DNA of 64,000 nt, taken from NCBI RefSeq assembly GCF_036250755.1, contig NZ_CP109583.1:8984001-9048000 (forward strand). The letters are read 5' to 3'. Positions within the stretch are counted from its first letter, which is position 1. Each line of letters begins with the position of its first letter. Below, one piece after another: positions 27,380 through 36,029 of this stretch. The DNA comes from Streptomyces uncialis. GTDB taxonomy: Bacteria; Actinomycetota; Actinomycetes; Streptomycetales; Streptomycetaceae. The notes under the pieces were generated by a model. That model ran no database searches and was not told the DNA's origin. It saw only the letters and a program-made list of their open reading frames with translations. The position numbers and the translations under genes were made by a program.

Positions 27380-27822
27380 AGCGGCCGGACGGTTCGGGGG
27401 AGCGCAGGCGCCGCCGTTCGGGGTCATCCGTGCCGATCGCGTACCAGGGTTCGCCTTGCTGGAGGCGGGGCAGGGTGTTGACCCAGACCGCGATGGTGAT
27501 GCCGCGGACGTCGGCGGCCGGCGGCGGCTGTCGAGGAGGTGCCGTGCGGTCCGAACCCGGCCCGGACGGCCCTCGCCCCGGTCACGGCCCTCGGACGCCG
27601 GGGCAGCTCGTTGCCGTCGGCCAGGGCCTTCCGCCCGGCCACCGTCAGGTGCCGGACCGGGTGTCGGCCGTCCTTGCCGTTCGTCTCCGCCAGCCCTCGC
27701 TGCGCCGGTTCTGTCATCGCCCGCCGCACGTACGACCGGCCGTCCGACCCGCCCGCGGTGACCATCCGGGCCATCTGCCTGGTGAAGGGGTGTCGCAGGG
27801 TGTGGAGGCCGGTTCCGAACAA
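27380..27822 (-). pseudogene. Winged-helix regulator-like remnant with frameshift
   Basis: The minus-strand frame from 27822 contains FTRQMARMVTAGGSDGRSYV then RAMTEPAQRGLAETNGKDGR and HPVRHLTVAGRKALADGNEL, the recognition helix and wing of a MarR- or phage-type regulator. After a shift it ends VNTLPRLQQGEPWYAIGTDD and stop. The two halves are out of frame, so it is probably inactive. Confidence 0.45.
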
Positions 27823-27900
27823 TGACCCGTCAGATCTGCTCTTCGGGGCATGCCGAAAGTCGGTATCGCGCCGCTGTGGTGTCGTGTCAGACTCCCGCGC

Positions 27901-28929
27901 ATGTCAGTTCGATATCCGCGCCCCCTGCGCCCTGGTGACCGCATCGGCATCACTTCTCCTTCGAGCGGGGTCCCGAAAGAGCTGCACAGTCGCCTTGACG
28001 TGGCGATTCACGATGTAGAGGCCCGGGGATACGAGGTAGTTGTCGGCCGTTGTATGGACGGTGCCGGCCATGTCAGTGCCCCTGCGGCCGATCGCGCGGG
28101 AGAGCTGATGTCGATGCTGACGGATCCCGGCATCAGAGCCGTGGTGCCGCCGTGGGGTGGGGAGACGGCGATCGACCTGCTGCCGCTGCTGGACTGGGAC
28201 CGGCTGCGTGATGCCGAGCCGACCTGGCTTGTCGGGTTCTCCGACATGTCGACCATCATCACGCCGCTGACCCTCCTCACCGGGATGGCGACCGTGCACG
28301 GCAACAACCTCATGGACACGCCTTACCGCGTACCGGAAGGACTGTTGTCATGGCTCGATATCGCCGCTGCCCCGCGGGGGCATCGGTACGCGCAGACCCC
28401 GCCGAACCGCTACCGGGCCACGGGCTGGGACGACTACCGGGCCCACCCGGAGGTGCGCGAGTACACGCTCGACACGCCCGGCAGGTGGACCCGGCTGGAC
28501 GGCGAGGGAGATCTGGAGGTCGAGGGGCGTCTGATCGGGGGCTGTATCGAGATGCTGTGCAACCTCACGGGAACGCCCTACCTCGATGTCTCGGCCTTCG
28601 CACAGGCGGAGTCCCCGGAAGGTCTCCTCGTGTATGTCGAAGCAGGAGGCGACGACGCCTTCGCCATCTGCAGGAACTTGCATGGGATGAGACTGGCCGG
28701 CTTCTTCGACACTGCGAACGCGATCCTTGTGGCACGGACGTCGGCACCCGGCGCCGACTCGCTCACCCAGCACCAAGCCGTGCTCGACGCACTCGGCCCC
28801 TTGAACGTTCCGATCATCGCTGATGTCGAGTGCGGCCACGTCCCGCCGTACCTACCCATCGTCAACGGAGCACGCGGCCGGGTGGTACACACCTCAACTC
28901 GCAGCGAATTGATCCAGATACTGGACTGA
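27901..28929 (+). CDS. S66-family serine peptidase (LD-carboxypeptidase / MccF-like)
   Basis: Encodes 342 residues from ATG 27901. LRPGDRIGITSPSSG near the N-terminus is the S66 opening. The triad is visible: S114 in VGFSDMST, E247 in YVEAGGDD and H313 in ECGHVPPYLP. LD-carboxypeptidases trim tetrapeptides during murein recycling; the MccF branch cleaves peptide-nucleotide antibiotics and has an insertion like the one here at about 160-200 (RYRATGWDDYRAHPEV). With no signal peptide and no recycling genes nearby, the MccF-like, self-protection role is a fair alternative. It is monocistronic. Confidence 0.85.
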   Translation: MSVRYPRPLRPGDRIGITSPSSGVPKELHSRLDVAIHDVEARGYEVVVGRCMDGAGHVSAPAADRAGELMSMLTDPGIRAVVPPWGGETAIDLLPLLDWDRLRDAEPTWLVGFSDMSTIITPLTLLTGMATVHGNNLMDTPYRVPEGLLSWLDIAAAPRGHRYAQTPPNRYRATGWDDYRAHPEVREYTLDTPGRWTRLDGEGDLEVEGRLIGGCIEMLCNLTGTPYLDVSAFAQAESPEGLLVYVEAGGDDAFAICRNLHGMRLAGFFDTANAILVARTSAPGADSLTQHQAVLDALGPLNVPIIADVECGHVPPYLPIVNGARGRVVHTSTRSELIQILD

Positions 28930-29225
28930 TGCCTCATGTCAGAGGCCGTATATGACTTCGATGTCTACCGCATGGGTTGCCTCAGCGCCTCTGGCTGTTC
29001 ATTTCCATGGCGGGGAGCCGGGGTGGTCGCGGGTGGCCGGTTGAGCCCCGTTCTTGCTCTCCTGCTCGCCAAGGCGCTCCGTGGTAGTGGGGCCTGGCGG
29101 CGGGGCATGCGTCATTCGTCCGGCTGATCCTTCGCGGCGAAGCGTATGGCGCCACCTCAGCGATGGGCAGTACGCGAGCACACACGCGCCGGCTGTCTTC
29201 CCGGCGCGGCACCACTGGAGGAGAC

Positions 29226-29651
29226 ATGGCCAAGAACTGGAAGACCTTCGTTCGCCTCGGCGCGGTCGCCGCCGTACTCTGCGCAAGCCTGACGGCTTCA
29301 CCGCCCGCCGGGGCCGAGGCTGCCCCTGCGACGGCGGCATACCGGTTCCGCCTCCTGATGGAGAGCGGGGGCTTCCCCAACGTCCGGTTGTGGCTCAACG
29401 AGGACACGCGGAAGATCCACGCGGACATCACCGGCAACCCGCACAACTACTTCCGGCTCATCCACCTCCGGGAGGGCTACTGCCCGAACCGGCCCAGCCG
29501 AGGGTCGCTGGAGAACAGTTGGGTCCACCCCGACCAGGGCACCGTGACCCTGTCGGTGACGCCTACGTCCAAGTGCGAGTACACGGCATGGGCCGAGCCG
29601 CACGGCTCGGCCCTCCCCCCTAAGCTCTCCGGCTGGTGGGTCGCCGACTGA
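29226..29651 (+). CDS. Small secreted protein
   Basis: Encodes 141 residues from ATG 29226, which follows GGAGGAGAC at 29217. The signal peptide is MAKNWKTFVRLGAVAAVLCA with cleavage near AGAEA. The mature domain of about 108 residues is beta-rich: YRFRLLMESGGFPNVRLWLN, RKIHADITGNPHNYFRLIHL, then CPN and TSKCEYTAWAEP, so two Cys can pair. No enzymatic motif is seen. The sequence suggests a secreted single-domain protein of unknown function. A stem-loop directly after the stop ends the transcript. Confidence 0.7.
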   Translation: MAKNWKTFVRLGAVAAVLCASLTASPPAGAEAAPATAAYRFRLLMESGGFPNVRLWLNEDTRKIHADITGNPHNYFRLIHLREGYCPNRPSRGSLENSWVHPDQGTVTLSVTPTSKCEYTAWAEPHGSALPPKLSGWWVAD

Positions 29652-29678
29652 CCTGAGCAGCCCGCCGGGCCGCTCAGG
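29652..29678 (+). terminator. Stem-loop terminator after the secreted protein
   Basis: CCTGAGC (29652-29658) pairs with GCTCAGG (29672-29678), with an inner GCCCG/CGGGC stem, starting at the base after the stop codon. Confidence 0.6.
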
Positions 29679-30036
29679 ACGGTGCCCATGGCGGCCCGGT
29701 CCAGGGCCGGCCAACCCGCTCGCCTCACCCGAGGACATCGAGGACCTGGTCGGCCGGACGCTCCACCGGCTACGCCATCCCGCCCCCGCCAGTGCCCGCT
29801 GCGCGACCCGTAGGCGGAAGACCTCGGCGGACCGGGCAGGGTGGACCGCACCGGGAGGGGAGAGGAGGCTGGACACCGGGGCTTGGGCGCCTGTGCGGGC
29901 TCGTCGTACCCGGCGATCTGCTCGTACGCGAGTTCATGGCCGCCGCGTCCATCGGCGGGGCGGCGTCGGACATGTGGTCAGGTCCAGCCGTTCCCCGCCA
30001 GCCGGGACGTGCGCGCGCTTTCCGGCGTAGGGGACT
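29679..30036. other. Gap without a recognisable gene
   Basis: A short plus-strand stretch near 29727 (PEDIEDLVGRTLHRLRHPAP) looks coding but cannot be extended or assigned. Nothing else is seen. Confidence 0.25.
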
Positions 30037-30610
30037 TCATGACGTAGGGAGCCCCTGGTGGGCGCTGGAGGGGGCGGGGGAGCGGCGGTTGTCGCGGGTG
30101 GCTTCCGCGATGACGTGTCGTACGGTGTTCAGTCTTTCGCGGTGCTTGTCGACTGCTTGCTTCTGGTAGGCGGTTTCGACAGCGAACCAGATTCCGACCA
30201 GGTTGGTTCGCTTCTTGCAGGTGATGTCGCGTGCCGCGGTGCGGATCGCCTCGTGCTTCGGGGCGTCGCGCAGCCGCGGGTCGACCGGTGGGGCGAGCGG
30301 GTTGCGGTAGTCGTACCCGGCGTCCGCCATGCACCGCGCCCACCGGGCGAACGCTTTGCGGGTGCGGGAATCCTTCTGGGATGCGTTGAAGGACCCGTTG
30401 GACAGCCGCTGGGGCAGGTCGAGGTCAGGACCGCCGGAGCGGGAGAGTCCGAGGCCGATGTCCGCCTGTTGTGCGCAGCCGCCCTCGGGGACGGCACGGC
30501 CGTCGACGCGCGTATGCCCGGTACCGAAGAGGACGGCTTCCTGCTGATGGGTGAACCGAGGCCGCTCGGGTGGGGGCTGCCGTGCGATGAGGGGACCGAG
30601 AGCGGCGGCA
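30037..30610 (-). CDS. Streptomyces-specific conserved protein, 5-prime end probably lost
   Basis: The C-terminal 170 residues or so are well preserved: TRKAFARWARCMADAGYDYR, NPLAPPVDPRLRDAPKHEAI and RDITCKKRTNLVGIWFAVET. The C-M-x-x-x-G-Y-x-Y and CKKRTNLVGIWF patterns belong to a Streptomyces family normally made as a lipoprotein with an N-terminal lipobox. Here the frame stays open to 30795 but that part is P/G/R-rich, has no signal sequence and overlaps the nSTAND remnant on the other strand. The true start was therefore probably deleted, and the end coordinate given is an estimate. Function unknown. Confidence 0.5.
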
Positions 30611-30626
30611 GGGGCGGGCGAGGCAG

Positions 30627-31127
30627 GTGAGCGGACACGGAGAGGAACGCCGGGAGCGGCGGCTCGACCCGGGGGCGAGGGCCGGACCTGTGCAGCGGTT
30701 CGCCGCGGATCTCCGCGCCCTGCGGGAATCGGTGGGGTGCCCGACGTACCAGGCGATGGGGCAGAATCTCCCGTTCTCGGCGACCGCCCTGTCACAGGCG
30801 GCGCCCGGCGGGCAGCACTCTGCGCTCGCGGTGACCCTCGCCTACGTCGGCTTCTGAGGCGGCGACCCGGAGGAGTGGGAGCGGCGCTGGCGCGAGACGG
30901 GCGCTCAGGCCGCCGTCCTCGGCGCCGACACGGGCGTCCGACCGCCCTACTGGGGTCTGACCCGGTACGAACCGGATGACGCCGCCCTGTTCTTCGGGCG
31001 CGACCGGCTGGTGGACCGGCTGACCGCGCTGACCCGACGGCACCGCTTCACCGCCGTCCTCGGCCCTTCCGGCAGCGGCAAGTCCTCCCTGCTCCGGGCC
31101 GCCTTCCACTATTCCGCTGGTCCCTGA
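30627..31127 (+). pseudogene. nSTAND/WD40-type gene with an internal TGA, truncated after the P-loop
   Basis: Frame from 30627 reads GPVQRFAADLRALRESVGCP and an XRE-like helix-turn-helix (FSATALSQAAPGGQ). A TGA at 30855 interrupts it, then the same frame continues GGDPEEWERRWRETGAQAAV, LTRYEPDDAALFFGRDRLVD and the Walker A GPSGSGKSSLLRAAF before ending at 31127. Intact homologues in Streptomyces have Cys just before GGDPxEWERRW, so TGC probably mutated to TGA. The rest of the ATPase and all WD40 repeats are absent. Confidence 0.75.
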
Positions 31128-31152
31128 TCGCGCCAGGTGGACCTGCCGGGCC

Positions 31153-31608
31153 TCATGTCCGCTCGGCCGACCGGGGGGACGTGCTCTCGACGACGTCGGC
31201 GAGGCGGCTGAGCATCTTCCTGTTGCGCAGCTGGAGCAGGGAGTCGAGCGCGGTGTTGTGGAGGCGGCCGCCCGGCCCGCGCAGCGGATGTTCGTCCACG
31301 ATGACCAGGCTCTTCTCGCCCCATGGGCGTACTTCGATGGCGATACGCGCGGTACCCAGTCGGCCGCTTTCGGCCTCCAGTTCGATCCGGCGCGGCGGCT
31401 CCACATCGCGGACCACCGTCCTCCCGGTCCCCGACCACGGGCCCAGGCGAATGGTGTACTCCAGGGTGGCGCCGGTCCGCGGCCAGTCGCCGTCCGTCTG
31501 CCGGGAGGAATCCGGGCCGACCACCCACTCGCCGTAGCGGGACCCGTCGGCGAGCACTGCCCACACCTCAGCGGGCGGCCTGCGAATCAGCTGGTGACGC
31601 ACTGCCAT
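31153..31608 (-). CDS. SRPBCC-family protein (polyketide cyclase/dehydrase-like)
   Basis: Encodes 151 residues from ATG 31608 (MAVRHQLIRRPPAEVWAVLA), the typical START-like opening; GGAG precedes it. YGEWVVGPDSSRQ, WPRTGATLEYTIRLGPW, PPRRIELEAESGRLGTARIA and the C-terminal helix LQLRNRKMLSRLADVVES complete the helix-grip fold. Such proteins bind hydrophobic small molecules or lipids in the cytosol; no catalytic residue can be assigned. It lies between two degenerate regions but is itself uninterrupted. Confidence 0.8.
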   Translation of the reverse strand: MAVRHQLIRRPPAEVWAVLADGSRYGEWVVGPDSSRQTDGDWPRTGATLEYTIRLGPWSGTGRTVVRDVEPPRRIELEAESGRLGTARIAIEVRPWGEKSLVIVDEHPLRGPGGRLHNTALDSLLQLRNRKMLSRLADVVESTSPRSAERT

Positions 31609-32168
31609 GAAATTCTCCAACAACTCCGGGGAACATGTTTTGCACCCCCGTGTGCCCACCGTAGAACGATCCACCCGCCCTGGCCCGGTGCCGCGCGACT
31701 GACACAGGGCATCACGCAAGCCCATGAGTACGCACTGCGATCGTTGAACCCGTACATCGCGAGCGTGCCCGCGAGCTCCGCCGCGGGCGTCCCGGGCCGG
31801 AAGTTCTCTCCCGCACGTTCACTCGTACATGCGGTGACGCTTTCACGACAGGCCCCACTCTTCCGCTCCGGCCGCCGGCACCCCGGCCGGAGCTGCCAGC
31901 AGCCGGGCCGGGTGGGCCCTGCGGCTGAGCACCGCGCGTTCGAGCTGCCCGACGTCCAGATCCGCCCGACGGTGAGCCGGGGTACCCGGCCTGCTGCGCG
32001 CCGGCCGGTCCCGGGCCGCGGCGAGGGACGCCTTCCGGGAAGCACGCCGGCGCGCTGAACCGTCCCGATGTCCTGCATGGGACCCAGGACGGCGTACCCG
32101 CCCGCACCCGCGTTGCCGCTTTTTCCCGACGCGGCATCGTCCCCTGGGACAGTCGCCCGATCCGGTGG
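31609..32168. other. Degenerate region beside the IS remnant
   Basis: A minus-strand segment ending at 31843 (LDVGQLERAVLSRRAHPARL) and pieces nearer 31740 look coding but have no recognised family. The promoter of the SRPBCC gene lies just right of 31608. Confidence 0.3.
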
Positions 32169-32705
32169 TCATCGCAATGGCCGGGGGAGGGCGCGTGCGT
32201 GCTCGGCCGTCGCGTGCGCGACCGCCGAGCCGCATCCGGTCGGCCAGGTGTGCAGTCTGTTCTTCCCGCGAGGGCCGTCCCGCGTCTGCTGCGGCGGTGC
32301 GCGGTGCCCCGGTAGCCACCGCCGATCACGGTGGTGCGGCCGACGGCGGCCTTGGCTCTGGACAGCGCCCACGCCCTGCAATCGTTGCGGTTGCCGGGCA
32401 ACGGCCGGCCGACCACGACGACGCGCCGGGTGTCGGTGGTGGTTGGTGGGGCAGTGGTAGTTCTTCGACCGCTCGGCCACCGTGTGGTAGCGGGTGGGGA
32501 CCAGGGTGCCGTCCACGATGAGCACGGTGTCCACGCGAAGCGCCTGCGGACCTTGGATGCGAGCAGCGGGCCAGGGTGCTTGATGATGCGGTCAGCTGCG
32601 GACTTCGAGACGCCGAACCGCGGGGCGAACTGCCGCAGCGTCAAGTCGGTGCGCCAGTAAGCCGTGACCAGCAGCACCCGGTCTTCCAGGACAGGCTCCA
32701 CGGCC
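32169..32705 (-). pseudogene. IS5-group (DDE_Tnp_4) transposase remnant
   Basis: From 32705 the minus strand reads LEDRVLLVTAYWRTDLTLRQ then FAPRFGVSKSAADRIIKHPG. In a second frame it reads DTVLIVDGTLVPTRYHTVAE and RSKNYHCPTN, where VDGTL carries the first catalytic Asp, and then GNRND and GGGYRGTA in the first frame again. Several shifts occur and the final Glu region is unreadable. It is an old insertion sequence. Confidence 0.75.
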
Positions 32706-32930
32706 GACCTCTGCGGACCGCGTCATTCCTTCGTGCCGCAGCCGTTGCCAGTGTGCCGAACAGCGAGGCTCAACCCGGTGAACGGGGGCTCTCCAGGACG
32801 GCTGCGACGCCGTGGTCACAGCAGACACCGCGAGATCAATTTCACTCGTCGCCAGTGTCCCGTTCACGGCAGCTCTCGACGGTCCCACCGAACCATGAGC
32901 GGCCGCTCCTCACCGGCTCCTGGTGCCTGG

Positions 32931-33467
32931 TCAGTCGAAGAGGGCAACGACTCCATTCACCCAGATCGCGAGGAACGCAAGGGCCCCCACCAGGCAGCCG
33001 ACGCCCGCCAGCACACCGCCGACCGTCCACGGCTCGGACGGCGCGTCCCCGTACTTCTCCTCCAGGCCGTCCCGGTAGGAGGCGGGGTCGTCCCAGTCGA
33101 CGGAGTGCCCCAGCTCCTCGGCGCAGGTGGTCCGCACTGCGACCAGTTGCCCCTCCGCGAAGGAGGTGGCAGCCACAGCCTCGGGGCCGTGCCAGGCGAG
33201 GGCCTTCATCCGCCACCCGGAAGACCCGTACCGCGCCTCGAAGGCGGCGGTCTCGTCGGCGTCGCGGTCCTCTTCGAGGTACATCCAGCGTCCGGCCTCG
33301 GCGGCATCACCGTAGAGCCGGTATACCTCGGCCAGACGCCGACGGAGTGTCAGGTCATGCGGGAAGGATGAGACAAGGCCGCGCAAACGCTGGCGCGCGA
33401 CGGGAACCCGGCCGGCGGCCAGGTCCGCATCGACTCGGGCAAGAGTCTCTATCAGGGGCATGAACAC
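32931..33467 (-). CDS. DUF6584-like protein
   Basis: Encodes 178 residues. The N-terminal half is a TPR-like helical pair: DADLAAGRVPVARQRLRGLV then SSFPHDLTLRRRLAEVYRLY and GDAAEAGRWMYLEEDRDADE, the recognisable core of this actinobacterial family. The middle is acidic and polar. Residues about 155-177 form a single C-terminal membrane helix (VGGVLAGVGCLVGALAFLAI), so the protein is probably tail-anchored with the TPR part in the cytosol. Function unknown. It is monocistronic; the 260 bp upstream have no gene. Confidence 0.7.
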   Translation of the reverse strand: MFMPLIETLARVDADLAAGRVPVARQRLRGLVSSFPHDLTLRRRLAEVYRLYGDAAEAGRWMYLEEDRDADETAAFEARYGSSGWRMKALAWHGPEAVAATSFAEGQLVAVRTTCAEELGHSVDWDDPASYRDGLEEKYGDAPSEPWTVGGVLAGVGCLVGALAFLAIWVNGVVALFD

Positions 33468-33727
33468 ATGATCGGGTACCGCACTGACCCACGTCGACCT
33501 GGTTTGTCGCTCAGAACTCGCCCGCTCTCAGCAGTATCGACCGGACCCCACTGAGACGTGACACCATCAGTTACGGGAAAACCTTTGGACACATCTCTCA
33601 CGAACGTCCAGTCAAGAGGATGCGAAATCCGGTACCCCTGAATTCAGCACCTGCTGTAAACCGCGATTGAGCCACAGCGGGATGGTTGTCACAGGGGCGC
33701 CCTTGTTGTCGCAATGGCGGAAATCTG
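33468..33727. other. Intergenic region
   Basis: No coding frame is seen. AT content is a little higher than in neighbouring sequence, and the promoter of the DUF6584 gene should lie near its left end. Confidence 0.35.
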
Positions 33728-34051
33728 TCACATGCGAGGGATGCGCAGGTCCAGGATCGCCCGTAGCCGCTCTAGGTCCCCGGTCTCACGTATTGCCCGC
33801 TTGGCCAGGACGTCGAGCATCATGATGTTGGGGTCACGGCTGAGCAGGACGAAGTGACCTTCCGTTTCTCGGTATCCCCGGAATATGGACCACTTCTGGA
33901 TCAGCGTGCTGTGGTCAGTACGGCATGTGATCCCGTCGGGAGACACGGTGGTTCGGTACTCACCCTGCCATCCGACGATCCGCTGCACGTGGGCGGCTTG
34001 CACCCACGTGCGCGACCACACCAACAGGACCACGATCCGGAGGCGACGCAT
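33728..34051 (-). CDS. YcxB-like protein, possibly N-terminally truncated
   Basis: Encodes 107 residues. The C-terminal 65 match the YcxB-like domain: GITCRTDHSTLIQKWSIFRG, YRETEGHFVLLSRDP and DVLAKRAIRETGDLERLRAI. Full-length members carry two N-terminal membrane helices. Here only one partial hydrophobic stretch (RIVVLLVWSRTWV) precedes the domain, so the gene may have lost its first helix. The 40-bp perfect palindrome lies 90 bp upstream of its start and could be part of its control region. Function of the family is unknown. Confidence 0.6.
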   Translation of the reverse strand: MRRLRIVVLLVWSRTWVQAAHVQRIVGWQGEYRTTVSPDGITCRTDHSTLIQKWSIFRGYRETEGHFVLLSRDPNIMMLDVLAKRAIRETGDLERLRAILDLRIPRM

Positions 34052-34086
34052 ACGTCGCCCGCCAGGGCGGAGGGCAAGCAGGACTT

Positions 34087-34115
34087 CGGAAACGGGTTCG
34101 GCCGAACCGTTTCCG
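34087..34115. repeat. Near-perfect 29-bp palindrome with shared core
   Basis: The perfect 14-bp core GGTTCGGCCGAACC (34095-34108) is extended by CGGAAACG and CGTTTCCG arms with a one-base bulge. It has the same core as the 40-bp palindrome whose centre is 59 bp away. Confidence 0.85.
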
Positions 34116-34140
34116 GGACTTCCGTTCGATGAGCGGCAAT

Positions 34141-34180
34141 GCGTCTATGAAGTGGTTCGGCCGAACCACTTCATAGACGC
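34141..34180. repeat. Perfect 40-bp palindrome without spacer
   Basis: The half-site GCGTCTATGAAGTGGTTCGG (34141-34160) is followed immediately by its exact reverse complement (34161-34180). It is not part of any credible gene. Possible roles are a cruciform-forming regulatory or replication site, or a recombination site. Confidence 0.95.
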
Positions 34181-34732
34181 CCGTTCGGGCCCGGGTTCCG
34201 TGTAGCTACGGCGAACGGACACGTAGCGCTGTCCTCCGGCGCCAGACGCGCGATGCCCTCTCGCGTTGAGGTTTCTGCGGCTAACCGGGCTGCGCCGCCG
34301 GGGGGTGTCTCCCCTGGGGAGTGAGAAGGGCGGAAGCGTGCCTGAGCGCACGTGGACCACTTCTCGTCGAAGGGGAATGCCAAGGCGGTCGGTACGCGCA
34401 TGCGGGCCGCTGTGGAACCCAGCGGTTCGAGCCGTCGCTGCGCGGTGGCGCTTCGGGCGCGCGTACAGACCCCCGGGAGACAACTTGCCTCTCGGGGCCT
34501 TCTGTCTCTCCGCGCGCCCCGCTCCTGTCTGGGGCTGGACAGTAGCGTCCGTTTTGCGAATTCGTATCGCCCGAACCGAAGTTAGCGGGGCTGTACGTCA
34601 CGTACGTGCCCAATGGCTTCGTACGCGGAGCAGCACTTCGACAGTGGTTCGGGAGGCGCCGAAGTGCCAGGCCGGGCGGGATGCTCACGAGTTCCGGTTC
34701 TGGCTCACATTCCGTGTAGCTGTCACGGAGAG

Positions 34733-35320
34733 TCAGATCTTCGGGGCCATGTGATGCCGGTCGGGATGGACACGAAGCTGGGGTGAGGTGAGTTCCAGGG
34801 CCCGGTTGTCGCGTCCGGCGCTCATCTGGTTGAGCCAGCGTTCGTACCAGTCGAGGAAGTCGGTGGCGGAGGAGACGTTGGGGCCCCAGAACCCATCGCC
34901 GTTGCCGATGAGGACGCGGCCGGTGAGGGGACCAGTCACCGCGATGACGCATACGTCGGTGCAGCCCATCTCGATGACGTGGAGGAAGAGGTCGCGTTCG
35001 TGAGTCCCGGATCCTGTGCCGCTGAAGCCACGAGGTGCGCCTGGCTCCCCGCGCGGATTCATGAACAGCAGGGAACACTGCTCCAGCGGGATGAGGCCGT
35101 AGAACGGTGCCGCGCCTGAGCTGCCGATGTGTGTGAGGAACTGCCGATAGGCGTCGGGCAGGACAATGCCGTGCTCGGCCTCAAACGCTGCGAGGCGTGC
35201 TTCCGCCAGCTTCGGACCGAGGCGAAACTCGTGTTGCTCTTCCCCGAAGGAGTGGCTGCGCAGGGGTTGGAACGGGATCGCGGCGAGCTTGCGACGCAGG
35301 CGGGGTATGCGGGGATCCAT
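34733..35320 (-). CDS. SMI1/KNR4 (SUKH) family protein
   Basis: Encodes 195 residues with ATG 35320. The SUKH signature is ARLAAFEAEHGIVLPDAYRQ followed by FLTHIGSSGAAPFYGLIPLE (residues about 41-80), then RDLFLHVIEMGCTDVCVIAV, RVLIGNGDGFWGPN and TDFLDWYERWLNQM. SUKH proteins are frequent immunity proteins against contact-dependent or polymorphic toxins. No toxin gene is adjacent, so this would be an orphan. Another SUKH gene, not closely similar, lies at 49674. Confidence 0.8.
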   Translation of the reverse strand: MDPRIPRLRRKLAAIPFQPLRSHSFGEEQHEFRLGPKLAEARLAAFEAEHGIVLPDAYRQFLTHIGSSGAAPFYGLIPLEQCSLLFMNPRGEPGAPRGFSGTGSGTHERDLFLHVIEMGCTDVCVIAVTGPLTGRVLIGNGDGFWGPNVSSATDFLDWYERWLNQMSAGRDNRALELTSPQLRVHPDRHHMAPKI

Positions 35321-35363
35321 GGTGCAACTTCTCTCGTCGCCGTCACCCTATGGGTGCCTGTGG

Positions 35364-35550
35364 TCAGCTGGCCAGAAGAACTCTCTTCCGTAGGACAGCG
35401 AAGCCGGCGCGGCCGAACATCTGGCGCTTGAGCATCTTGATTCGGTCGACGTGTCCTTCGACGACGCCGGAGTTCCAGGGCAGGGTGAGTCCGGCGATGA
35501 CGGCGTCGCGGTCACGTTCGATGCCCGCGGCGAGGGTGTGGAGGCTGGGG
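35364..35550 (-). pseudogene. ISL3-family transposase C-terminal fragment
   Basis: Reads PSLHTLAAGIERDRDAVIAG then LTLPWNSGVVEGHVDRIKML and KRQMFGRAGFAVLRKRVLLA before the stop. These are the last 60 residues of an ISL3 DDE transposase, including the catalytic Glu in VEGHV. It is joined in frame to a different transposase fragment upstream. Confidence 0.85.
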
Positions 35551-35940
35551 GATGCCTCGCCGGTGGCGAGCACTCTGCCGACGCCATGACGTGTGGCTGG
35601 GTAGCGGTTCTTCGAACCGGGTGACCGACCCGGACCGGGGCGGGATGGTTTCGGTGCACCGGCTGGGGAACCGGTCCTCGCGCGCAGGTTTCTGAACTCT
35701 CTGCGGACGCGGGCTGGTGTGCGTTTGTTCGGCTCGGCTGGTTTCTCCTATGGCCTGCGGAGGTCCGTGGCCAGTGGGCGGGCCAGCCGGAGTTGGGCAT
35801 CGGCGGGGATCACCAGCCAGGTCCTCCGGTCGGCCGCTTCCGAGTTTCGAAGTCGGGGCCTGGTCCAGCCGAGCGTCTGCTTGAACAGGCGAATAGCGGG
35901 CAGATGCCGTCGGCCCGGATGGCGGGGCATGCCGGCTGCC
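35551..35940 (-). pseudogene. C-terminal fragment of a second, unrelated transposase
   Basis: From 35940 the minus strand reads LPAIRLFKQTLGWTRPRLRN then SEAADRRTWLVIPADAQLRL and ARPLATDLRRP. After shifts it continues with KPSRPGPG- and NRYPATRHGVGRVLATGEA-like pieces. This pattern is the C-terminal part of a large actinobacterial transposase group in which the Pro/Arg-rich tail ends near VGRVLATGE. It is frameshifted and fused to the ISL3 fragment. Confidence 0.55.
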
Positions 35941-36029
35941 CAGCCATCCCGGCCGACCCTGGTGATGAGTTTTCGCGACCGTACCCGTCACATGTACGAC
36001 CGGACAGGGTGAGACGGAAGGATGACGTG

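Larger units (their letters stand above)
34052..34732. other. Non-coding region rich in inverted repeats
   Basis: No credible gene occurs on either strand over 680 bp, which is unusual here. It holds the two palindromes at 34087 and 34141, a 12-bp direct repeat TTCCGTGTAGCT at 34196 and 34710, and an AT-richer patch near 34550. The right-hand copy is part of a small hairpin (TCCGTG/CACGGA). Confidence 0.5.

Noticed and set aside
30855..30857. TGA as a selenocysteine codon in the nSTAND-type gene
   Set aside because: It sits at a Cys position, but no SECIS-like structure was evident and the gene is truncated anyway, so a nonsense mutation is the simpler reading.
34141..34180. Streptomyces archetypal telomere sequence
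   Set aside because: The palindrome lacks the short GCGA/GCA-type loops and the sequence of known telomeric palindromes, and it is followed by ordinary genes on both sides.
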